A DNA stretch of 5,059 bases from Bacteroidia bacterium. Lineage in GTDB: Bacteria > Bacteroidota > Bacteroidia > Bacteroidales > Azobacteroidaceae. Of this stretch, positions 1-5,059 are shown in pieces. Positions within the stretch are counted from its first letter, which is position 1. Each line of letters starts with the position of its first letter. The stretch spans positions 1-5,059 of the forward strand of contig BNTW01000128.1 of the NCBI GenBank assembly GCA_025996895.1. Reading direction: 5' to 3'. A program made the translations under genes and the position numbers. The notes under the pieces were generated by a model. That model worked only from the letters and a program-made list of their open reading frames with translations, had not been told where the DNA came from and did no database searches.

Positions 1-2258
1 AAGAAGTCTGTCCATTGTCCAACCAGATAAGTCATTGTATCCATTTCGTGTTGCGGCTTTGTCCGGATGGGGCCGAACTTCTGCATGTAGGTCAGCGGAT
101 AACCGCCAAAGCCGTAATCACCGGAAACTACATTTCGCAAAGGGGATGACAGCATGTGCCATTGCTCTCTTTCTAAAATCGGCGAGCGGGCGGCGGAGAA
201 TTTCATACGGTAGCCGGTATCCAATGTATCAATTACTTGCGTACTATCTCTATCAATCACTTGCGTATATTGCGCAAGACCGAAATTCAACTGCACCCGC
301 GCTTGATTGTAAAAGACCAGCGAATCCGGCCTTCCCAATTCTCCTCCCTGCAAAAAATAGATATTATTGCATTCTGCTGCCGCATTGGCCAGATTGGGAT
401 ACCAGTTGCAGTCGCCGGGAATATAGACATCAGCGCAGCGGGTGGGAACGACATGCGTTCCGTTGGTCGTCATCCAGTTATCGGGGTCATGCCAGTTTTG
501 TTTGTCTGGATCATTCGTAGATGGATTCAATTCAGGCATCCAGACAATCGACATAGTGGTTACGACTTCAAAATTGGTAATATATTCATGAGTAACCCCG
601 CTGCTGTCTGTTACCTGCATGTTGAATTTGTGCATGCCCAATGTAGGTGCGTCATTGGCGTCGGTTTCCCAATGCCAATCCATTGAGTTGGTCAGATTGG
701 TTTGCAAAACATCATCAATATACCATTGAATAGAATCGGCAGCCGGATTTTTAACCCCAATAGTCGGATAATTGACAAATGCCTGAAAATGATACGGGTT
801 ACATAACATTCCGCCATCAATTTCAGAATAAAAATAGTTGTTGATGTTATAATAAGCAGTTAAATCGCGACTGGCTGTACCGGAAAGGTAATAATAGGAT
901 TCTATACTTCCCGTTCCTAAACTTATTCCATATCCATTAACAACCAAACCATTGGAATTAGCAAAAAGATAAGTTGTATTCTGAGTCAGTTCAAGAGAAC
1001 CGAACGAAAAGCCGGAAGCCGCATTGTCCGTCCAGGTAATCCCCAATGCCGTAGGAGTTGCACCTCCAATAGATACTGTCGTTTGGTTTTTCGTCAAAGT
1101 GGGAGTTACAATCAGAGCGTAATGCTCCCTTATATCGCTCGGGCCGCTTGGAATAAACGGCGTAAGAAAAACCTTCGATACGGATTGTTCGATGGATGGA
1201 ATCCATGCTATCGCGGGATCTCCAATATTTGCAGGATTTGAATAAGTGTTACCTACAAGATAAGCACAAACCGCTACCGGTTGATCAGCAGCAATATAAC
1301 AACCGGAGGTTTTAAATTCCAATTCTATCCATTGTCCGGCATTTAACACATACGACGATGCAGCAGGAGTAGTGAGAGTACCATTTACAGTAGGATTAGT
1401 GGCTTTTCCGGTTGCTCCGCTTTGTGTAACAGTAGTTCCATTTTGCGAAGCAATAATCCTTATTCGTCCAACGTTTTGTACTGTTTGAGGAACTAAAAAA
1501 CGAGTTCCCCACAGGTTGACCGGAAACAATTGTTCGTATAAACAGTCGCGAGCACCAATATCCATCGGAACCATCGCCAATATGTTGGTTACAAAATAAG
1601 CAATCGGGTTATTCGATGTGATATGTGTGCCTGTACCATCTGTATCTACCGGAAAATAATAACTATATACTTGCGCACTGTCTAAAGTTATTCCTGTGAA
1701 CGTTCCATTTTCGTAAATATCTGTTCCGTCTTTGATTGCTACAATCGTATAACCGTCCGTTGGCCTCGTCGAGTTGAAAGTATTACCCGTAGCATTTTTA
1801 TACGATATATGATAATAATCTGTCCCAAGGTTGCTGACAGGATAAACGCAAGTAGCGTCGGTCGTTTGTGCCCATTGATTTAAAGCATAAACACTGACAT
1901 TTTTGTCCGATGTAATATGTAGCGATTTGTTGGTAGTACCGGTTGTATTGGAATAGACCGCTGCTATTTGTGCGGGCGACAAGACTAATGTATAAACTGT
2001 TTCCTCAGGTATATTTAAAGAGGTAACATTAAGAGTCGGATCGTTAGTCGGATTGTCGGTAAATTCAAGATTGACAACAGCCGCTTCCGTTGTTGCAATT
2101 TTTATTTGTAAATTGGGGGCGTCGGCGTTGAAATTGCTTCCGAATGACAGCCAGAAATCCGTACCCTGTGTAGAAATTCCTTGAGAAACTTGTGCTACTC
2201 CGTTTGTTATGCCTGATAACAAAAACATGATTAAAAAGATAAATTTAATTGTTCGCAT
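1..2258 (-). CDS. Large exported IgGFc-binding-like surface protein, probable T9SS cargo (N-terminal 752 codons, C-terminus outside window)
   Basis: The frame is open from the ATG at 2258-2256 to the left edge with no stop. Residues 1-22 form a signal peptide: MRTIK, a hydrophobic stretch, then likely cleavage at GVA|Q. From about residue 31 the protein reads QGTDFWLSFGSN, followed by alternating beta-rich segments (for example YALIVTPT near 380). This resembles the IgGFc-binding N-terminal family common in secreted Bacteroidota proteins. Around 505-570 lies an Ig/PKD-like stretch (DSIQWYIDDVLQ, then HKFNMQVTDSSGVTHEY). Around 585-640 is a W..PDNW, VVPTRCADVYIPGDCNWYP and CNNIYFLQGGEL segment typical of large T9SS substrates. 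Near 700 is WHMLSSPL, also often found towards the C-terminal part of such proteins. The likely role is surface adhesion or matrix binding; the ligand is unknown. A C-terminal sorting domain is expected but cannot be seen. The start is supported by the signal peptide and an A-rich leader; no Shine-Dalgarno is present. Family assignment is from remembered motifs, not a search. Confidence 0.85.
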   Translation of the reverse strand, partial: MRTIKFIFLIMFLLSGITNGVAQVSQGISTQGTDFWLSFGSNFNADAPNLQIKIATTEAAVVNLEFTDNPTNDPTLNVTSLNIPEETVYTLVLSPAQIAAVYSNTTGTTNKSLHITSDKNVSVYALNQWAQTTDATCVYPVSNLGTDYYHISYKNATGNTFNSTRPTDGYTIVAIKDGTDIYENGTFTGITLDSAQVYSYYFPVDTDGTGTHITSNNPIAYFVTNILAMVPMDIGARDCLYEQLFPVNLWGTRFLVPQTVQNVGRIRIIASQNGTTVTQSGATGKATNPTVNGTLTTPAASSYVLNAGQWIELEFKTSGCYIAADQPVAVCAYLVGNTYSNPANIGDPAIAWIPSIEQSVSKVFLTPFIPSGPSDIREHYALIVTPTLTKNQTTVSIGGATPTALGITWTDNAASGFSFGSLELTQNTTYLFANSNGLVVNGYGISLGTGSIESYYYLSGTASRDLTAYYNINNYFYSEIDGGMLCNPYHFQAFVNYPTIGVKNPAADSIQWYIDDVLQTNLTNSMDWHWETDANDAPTLGMHKFNMQVTDSSGVTHEYITNFEVVTTMSIVWMPELNPSTNDPDKQNWHDPDNWMTTNGTHVVPTRCADVYIPGDCNWYPNLANAAAECNNIYFLQGGELGRPDSLVFYNQARVQLNFGLAQYTQVIDRDSTQVIDTLDTGYRMKFSAARSPILEREQWHMLSSPLRNVVSGDYGFGGYPLTYMQKFGPIRTKPQHEMDTMTYLVGQWTDF
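227..267 (-). repeat. 24-bp period short tandem duplication inside the adhesin gene
   Basis: On the plus strand TATCAATTACTTGCGTA (227-243) recurs as TATCAATCACTTGCGTA (251-267), 24 bases apart with one mismatch in 17. On the coding strand this gives two successive eight-residue units, TQVIDRDS and TQVIDTLD, so the reading frame is kept. It looks like a small in-frame duplication in a linker of the surface protein. Confidence 0.7.
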
Positions 2259-2263
2259 ACTTT

Positions 2264-2291
2264 TATGAGTTATGAATTATAAGTTATGAGT
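2264..2291. repeat. 7-bp tandem repeat, four copies, just upstream of the adhesin start codon
   Basis: The plus strand reads TATGAGT, TATGAAT, TATAAGT, TATGAGT without gaps, a heptamer repeated four times with a few substitutions. It ends five bases before the adhesin ATG (start base 2258 on the minus strand), so it occupies the 5' leader or core promoter of that gene. Similar TTATGAGT/TTATGAAT runs are, to my recollection, common intergenic repeats in Bacteroidota. The array could contract or expand and so alter promoter or leader spacing; that effect is inference. Confidence 0.75.
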
Positions 2292-2300
2292 TGAAGAAAA

Positions 2301-2387
2301 CCCCACCCCAGCCCTCCCCTGAAGGGGAGGGAGTGGCAGCGCACAATTTTGCAAGGGCTTTTTCTCCCCCTTTAGGGGGCTGGGGGG
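2301..2387. repeat. GC-rich MITE/REP-like element with imperfect terminal inverted repeats
   Basis: The left end reads CCCCACCCCAGCCC and the right end GGGGGCTGGGGGG. Their cores, CCCCAGCCC (2306-2314) and GGGCTGGGG (2377-2385), are exact reverse complements, so the element can fold end to end. Each end also carries its own hairpin: CCCTCCCCT (2312-2320) pairs with AGGGGAGGG (2323-2331), and CCCCC (2366-2370) pairs with GGGGG (2375-2379) around TTTA. The middle (about 2332-2363) has no coding potential. This is the form of a small non-autonomous dispersed repeat; no transposase is present. Copies elsewhere in the genome cannot be seen from here. Neither orientation has a convincing T-tract after a stem, so I do not call it a terminator. 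Confidence 0.7.
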
Positions 2388-2396
2388 AAACAGGAG

Positions 2397-2417
2397 ATTG
2401 CGGGTCAAGCCCGCAAT
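2397..2417. repeat. Palindromic repeat hairpin (8-bp stem, TCAAG loop)
   Basis: ATTGCGGG (2397-2404) and CCCGCAAT (2410-2417) form a perfect 8-bp stem around a five-base TCAAG loop. On the minus strand the unit reads GTCATTGCGGGCTTGACC and onward, a form I recall as a widespread dispersed repeat in bacterial genomes. It lacks a following T-tract, so a dispersed repeat is more likely than an intrinsic terminator. Confidence 0.65.
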
Positions 2418-2422
2418 GACAG

Positions 2423-2443
2423 ATTGTTGTCCGCCTTCACAAT
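2423..2443. repeat. Degenerate second palindromic unit next to the 2397-2417 hairpin
   Basis: ATTGT (2423-2427) can pair with ACAAT (2439-2443) around GTCCGCCTTC-type sequence. It directly follows the perfect hairpin with the linker GACAG, in the same ATTGY...RCAAT layout. It looks like a decayed companion unit of the same dispersed repeat family. The stem is only five bases, so the call is tentative. Confidence 0.4.
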
Positions 2444-2453
2444 GCCGGAGGCC

Positions 2454-2678
2454 GGAAATATTGCGTATTAAAAATATTTTTTGTATATTACGCGCGTGAG
2501 AAAAAAGACGCGTTATAGGGCGTGTAACGTGTGAATTTTTGTTAAATCGCCAGGTGAGTAATGTGTGTGTGTAGCATATTATTTTTCATTTTTGAAAATA
2601 ATTTTATATGTTTTACAACATAAATCACACTATTTTTTAAGAATATTCGCATCGTAATTTGTTACTGGAACAGAGTAT
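2454..2678. other. AT-rich non-coding stretch downstream of cmk with no recognised gene
   Basis: Between the repeat block and the cmk stop codon I see no credible reading frame on either strand; the longest minus-strand candidate I checked is about 15 codons. It contains AT-rich self-complementary runs (AAAAATATTTTT near 2471), a short TG run (2562-2572) and an imperfect AT-only hairpin (2578-2588 with 2593-2602, one bulge). No exact TAnnTTTG box for the adhesin gene was found on the minus strand here. It may hold the cmk 3' end and the adhesin promoter, but neither can be placed. Confidence 0.5.
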
Positions 2679-3386
2679 TTACAAAGAGCGTGCCAAACCT
2701 TCATTCACCCTGTTTTCGTATAATTCCTTCAGCTTTCGGTTTTGTTCTTGTATCGTCATTTCCGAGTTATCCAGCACGACCGCATCACCGGCTTGCTTCA
2801 GTGGGCCGTCTTTGCGGGTGGAATCTATCCGGTCGCGGGTAGTCAGGTTGTGTAAGACCTCTTCAAAATTCACGTTTTCGCCTTTGGCTATCAATTCTTC
2901 GAGGCGTCGTTGCGCCCGGATTTCCGGCGAAGCCGTAACGAAAATCTTCAGTTCGGCATGTGGAAAAACGACTGTGCCGATGTCGCGACCGTCCATGACG
3001 ATACCTTTTTCACTTCCCATCGCTTGCTGTTGGCGCACCATTTCTTCGCGTACAAAGCCGGCTGCTGCTACGATACTCACTTTGTTGGAAACCGTCATCG
3101 TGCGGATTTCTTTTTCTACATTTTTTCCATTTAAAAATGTTTCCGAACGTCCGGTTTCGGGATTTTTTACGAAAGTAATTTTTATGTCATTCAAAACCTT
3201 GCGCAGTGCATCTAAATCCAGCGTGTTGCCCGAAAAGAGATGGTGTTGCAGACAATAGAGCGTAACTGCGCGATACATGGCCCCGCTGTCGATATAAATA
3301 TACCCGATTTGCTTGGCCAATTCTTTCGCCATGGTGCTTTTTCCGCACGAGGAATAACCATCGACCGCAATTACTATTTTTTTCAT
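2679..3386 (-). CDS. cmk: Cytidylate kinase (CMP/dCMP kinase)
   Basis: The 235-residue protein transfers the gamma-phosphate of ATP to CMP or dCMP, giving CDP or dCDP in the cytoplasm. It supplies pyrimidine nucleotide and DNA precursor synthesis and CMP recycling. The P-loop is at residues 10-17 (GYSSCGKS), with DSGAMYR at 33-39 near the nucleotide-monophosphate site. A substrate-binding stretch rich in Val/Arg follows at about 98-124, then [11 protein letters not shown] at 132-142, [10 protein letters not shown] at 152-161 and the lid and C-terminal signature [13 protein letters not shown] from 184. Length is normal for the short bacterial form and all expected motifs are intact. The start ATG (3386-3384) shares one base with the porQ stop TAA (3388-3386), so translation is probably coupled and expression follows the porQ promoter. 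No clear intrinsic terminator follows the TAA at 2681-2679. Confidence 0.97.
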   Translation of the reverse strand: MKKIVIAVDGYSSCGKSTMAKELAKQIGYIYIDSGAMYRAVTLYCLQHHLFSGNTLDLDALRKVLNDIKITFVKNPETGRSETFLNGKNVEKEIRTMTVSNKVSIVAAAGFVREEMVRQQQAMGSEKGIVMDGRDIGTVVFPHAELKIFVTASPEIRAQRRLEELIAKGENVNFEEVLHNLTTRDRIDSTRKDGPLKQAGDAVVLDNSEMTIQEQNRKLKELYENRVNEGLARSL

Positions 3387-4375
3387 TATAATCCTGTTTG
3401 TGCAAAAGAAGTGGAAACGTTTAGCATAAAAGAGGTAGCGGCCGGGTGATATTTCCCTATGGAAACGCCGAAACTGAACGATTTGACCCGCAGACCTGCA
3501 CCCGCCGAAAATCCGCCGAACTTGTTCGCGTCCTCTAAACTCATGTCGGACGCGCGTTTAAGGTTGTATCCGATCGCGAGCCAGAAATTATCCGAAGGGA
3601 TAAAATCAATACCCAAAACCAAATGCTTGCCGAGCGTTTTCACGAAACTGTCTTCCGATCCGTCGGGATTGTCAAAACGCCACTGTTTCAGATAGACACC
3701 GGTAATGGAAAAACGTATCGGCGCGTGGTTGAGGCTTTTACTGAACCCCAACTGAACGTCCCAGGGCAGATTGGCCAATTCTTCTTCGTAGGCTTTGATT
3801 TGCCGTCCGATGTTCTTGCCGACCAAGCCTACCGAAAAATCATTGTCTTCATTATAATAACTTAATCCCAAATCGACTCCCAAACCGATGGCTGTGTTAT
3901 GATAATAGTTGGAATAGAGGAATTTACCGGTAATCCCCCCGCGAATTTTGTCCGTCAAATCGTGCGAAAAAAACAGGTTTCCGCAGATATCGCTGGCCGA
4001 CAAATCGCCGGTGATTTCATTTTCGCCGGTGGTTTCCAGCATGTTACCGTAGTTGGCATAAATCGCACCGATTCCCCACGCACCCCGTTCGCCCACCGCT
4101 TTGGCAAAAACGACATTGCCCACGTCAATATCTGCGATATAAGATAAATAGCTTACGCTCAATGTTTTATCCATTTCTGCGCCCAGAAACGCCGGATTGC
4201 CGTAGATAAGCGGTAAATCATTTTCTATCACCGACACATTGGTGCCGCCCAGCGCGGCCGCCCGCACCGATTGGGGCAACAAAAGATAATCGAAGGTCGA
4301 GTTTCCTTCCTGCGCGGAGAGCGAAAAAAAGAAAACCGTACCGGTTAATATAAGAAATATTCTTTGCATGTTCAT
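3386..4375 (-). CDS. porQ: Type IX secretion system outer-membrane protein PorQ
   Basis: The 329-residue predicted outer-membrane beta-barrel belongs to the PorQ family. In Porphyromonas gingivalis PorQ is part of the cell-surface attachment complex with PorU, PorV and PorZ, which processes and anchors T9SS cargo. Residues 1-21 are a signal peptide ([10 protein letters not shown], then cleavage at SLSA|Q). The mature N-terminus carries the family-like stretch [19 protein letters not shown] (31-49), then IYGNPAFLG (57-65), resembling the PorV/PorQ start where an NPA motif follows ALGG. The remainder alternates short aromatic and glycine-rich strands as in a barrel. An upstream in-frame ATG at 4480 is rejected because its extension crosses the promoter and overlaps the divergent gene; ATG 4375 or 4369 places the signal peptide at the N-terminus. 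The gene is followed by cmk with a one-base overlap. To my recollection porQ and cmk are neighbours in other Bacteroidota, which supports the call. Confidence 0.9.
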   Translation of the reverse strand: MNMQRIFLILTGTVFFFSLSAQEGNSTFDYLLLPQSVRAAALGGTNVSVIENDLPLIYGNPAFLGAEMDKTLSVSYLSYIADIDVGNVVFAKAVGERGAWGIGAIYANYGNMLETTGENEITGDLSASDICGNLFFSHDLTDKIRGGITGKFLYSNYYHNTAIGLGVDLGLSYYNEDNDFSVGLVGKNIGRQIKAYEEELANLPWDVQLGFSKSLNHAPIRFSITGVYLKQWRFDNPDGSEDSFVKTLGKHLVLGIDFIPSDNFWLAIGYNLKRASDMSLEDANKFGGFSAGAGLRVKSFSFGVSIGKYHPAATSFMLNVSTSFAQTGL

Positions 4376-4388
4376 TGAATTGACAGTA

Positions 4389-4396
4389 CAAATATA
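4389..4396 (-). promoter_or_regulatory. Putative porQ-cmk promoter -7 box (TATATTTG)
   Basis: On the minus strand the sequence is TATATTTG, an exact match to the Bacteroidota -7 consensus TAnnTTTG, 13 bases before the porQ ATG at 4375. No TTG-type -33 element lies at the usual 17-23 base distance. Transcription would begin about 4380-4385, giving a leader of roughly 5-10 bases. Confidence 0.6.
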
Positions 4397-4419
4397 ACGA
4401 AGAAAACGGAAAAGAATTG

Positions 4420-4427
4420 TATTTTTG
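4420..4427 (+). promoter_or_regulatory. Putative tonB promoter -7 box (TATTTTTG)
   Basis: TATTTTTG matches the Bacteroidota consensus TAnnTTTG exactly. It ends only four bases before the ATG at 4432, so transcription would begin at or just after that ATG, predicting a leaderless message or use of the second ATG at 4438. No good -33 TTG is seen at the expected distance, which lowers confidence. Confidence 0.5.
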
Positions 4428-4431
4428 TGCC

Positions 4432-5059
4432 ATGGAAATGAAAAAGTCCTTACAGGCGGATTTGGAACGCGAGCGGACAACTTTTTTTCTCTTGGGTTTT
4501 ACGGTCGCGCTGGCCACACTGTTTGTTTTGCTCGAATGGAATACGGAAGGCACTGCCTCGTCTGATTGGAGTGGCTTGTCAACTTATTATATGGAAAATT
4601 CCCTGCCTTCGGAAGAATTGTCTATTCAAACGCCGGTCGAAACAACAATCGAACTTCCGGAAAAAACCGGACTTTTGCCGGAAACACAACCGGTTGTGTA
4701 TGAAGATTTTAATCCCGTAGAAAAACCGGTCGCCGAAGAAAAAGAAGTCATTGCTCAATTATTTGAAGAATCTGTTTCGGTGCAAATTCAAAAACCCCAA
4801 TTGACGCACGAAGAAATTTTGCGCGAATTGGACGATCTGAAAATGGCTGCCGAAGCGGACATTTTCCCACAATATCCGGGCGGATCCTTTGAACTCAACC
4901 GCTTTTTATTTAGAAATACTGTTTATCCGGCCGACGCGCTTCGGCAAAAAATACAAGGGCCGGTTTGGTGCTCGTTTATCGTCAATCGCGACGGGTCGAT
5001 CGTCGATGTACGGGTGGAAAAAGGCGTGTATGTGTCGTTGAATCAAGAGGCCATTCGGG
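4432..5059 (+). CDS. Energy transducer TonB (N-terminal 209 codons, C-terminus outside window)
   Basis: This inner-membrane-anchored periplasmic protein would pass proton-motive energy from ExbB/ExbD to TonB-dependent outer-membrane transporters. The N-terminus MEMKKSLQADLERERTTFF is the charged cytoplasmic start typical of Bacteroidota TonB proteins. One membrane segment follows at about 17-34 (LLGFTVALATLFVLL). Residues 37-140 form an acidic, Pro/Val/Glu-rich periplasmic linker. The TonB C-terminal domain begins near 145 with FPQYPGG, then VYPADALRQKIQGPVWCSFIV and NRDGSIVDVRVEKGV. The reading frame is open to the right edge after LNQEAIR, so the end of the domain is missing only because the window stops. 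The start at 4432 fits family N-termini; ATG 4438 is possible. The gene is divergent from porQ. Many Bacteroidota carry several TonB paralogues, so no partner transporter or numbered symbol is assigned. Confidence 0.93.
   Translation, partial: MEMKKSLQADLERERTTFFLLGFTVALATLFVLLEWNTEGTASSDWSGLSTYYMENSLPSEELSIQTPVETTIELPEKTGLLPETQPVVYEDFNPVEKPVAEEKEVIAQLFEESVSVQIQKPQLTHEEILRELDDLKMAAEADIFPQYPGGSFELNRFLFRNTVYPADALRQKIQGPVWCSFIVNRDGSIVDVRVEKGVYVSLNQEAIR

Noticed and set aside
35..686. Plus-strand open frames opposite the adhesin gene (35-520 and 237-686).
   Set aside because: They are antisense to a continuous 752-codon frame with a clear signal peptide and family motifs; their own translations show no recognisable domain.
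2274..2280. TATAAT-like match on the minus strand within the heptamer repeat as a -10 promoter for the adhesin.
   Set aside because: It follows trivially from the repeat unit, and the Bacteroidota primary sigma factor prefers TAnnTTTG.
2264..2443. Repeats considered as a CRISPR array.
   Set aside because: Units are 7 bp or single hairpins without regular unique spacers, and no cas gene is present.
2578..2602. Imperfect hairpin as an intrinsic terminator for cmk.
   Set aside because: The stem is almost entirely A/T with a bulge, and on the minus strand it is followed by mixed sequence rather than a T-tract.
2659..3258. A 199-codon plus-strand frame opposite cmk.
   Set aside because: Its translation is low-complexity Ser/Arg-rich sequence antisense to an intact kinase with all catalytic motifs.
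4380..4385. TTGACA, a perfect sigma-70 -35 hexamer on the plus strand.
   Set aside because: No -10 hexamer lies 16-18 bases downstream, and it is too far (about 35 bases) from the TATTTTTG box to be its -33 element.
4376..4480. N-terminal extension of porQ starting at ATG 4480.
   Set aside because: It would bury the signal peptide 35 residues inside the protein, cross the -7 box and overlap the divergent tonB coding sequence.

Overview
The window looks like a Bacteroidota (Bacteroidetes) chromosome, probably Bacteroidales. This rests on a PorQ-family type IX secretion (T9SS) protein, a Bacteroidota-style TonB protein with a single N-terminal anchor, promoter -7 boxes of the TAnnTTTG type, start codons without Shine-Dalgarno sequences, and a large IgGFc-binding-like surface protein. 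Nothing in the sequence supports a genus or species call.

Layout from left to right. Positions 1-2258 (minus strand) hold the N-terminal 752 codons of a large exported adhesin-like protein that runs off the left edge. Positions 2259-2678 are a 420-bp non-coding gap. Its left half is packed with repeats: a 7-bp tandem repeat next to the adhesin start codon, a GC-rich inverted-repeat (MITE/REP-like) element, and a palindromic repeat hairpin. Its right half is AT-rich with no recognisable gene. Positions 2679-3386 (minus) encode cytidylate kinase (cmk). Positions 3386-4375 (minus) encode PorQ. The porQ stop and cmk start overlap by one base, so the two form an operon read porQ then cmk. Positions 4376-4431 are a 56-bp divergent promoter region with a TAnnTTTG box on each strand. 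Positions 4432-5059 (plus) hold the first 209 codons of a TonB protein that runs off the right edge.

How they fit together. PorQ is an outer-membrane component of the T9SS, the machine that exports and anchors large surface proteins in this phylum. The adhesin-like protein has a signal peptide and an architecture typical of such cargo, but its C-terminus, where the sorting domain would lie, is outside the window. TonB energises outer-membrane import. Cmk is a housekeeping enzyme of pyrimidine nucleotide metabolism that is co-transcribed with porQ by position rather than by shared function.

I found no previously undescribed system. The points most worth a second look are the heptamer repeat directly upstream of the adhesin start, the composite repeat block behind it, and the compact divergent promoters that predict very short or absent mRNA leaders.
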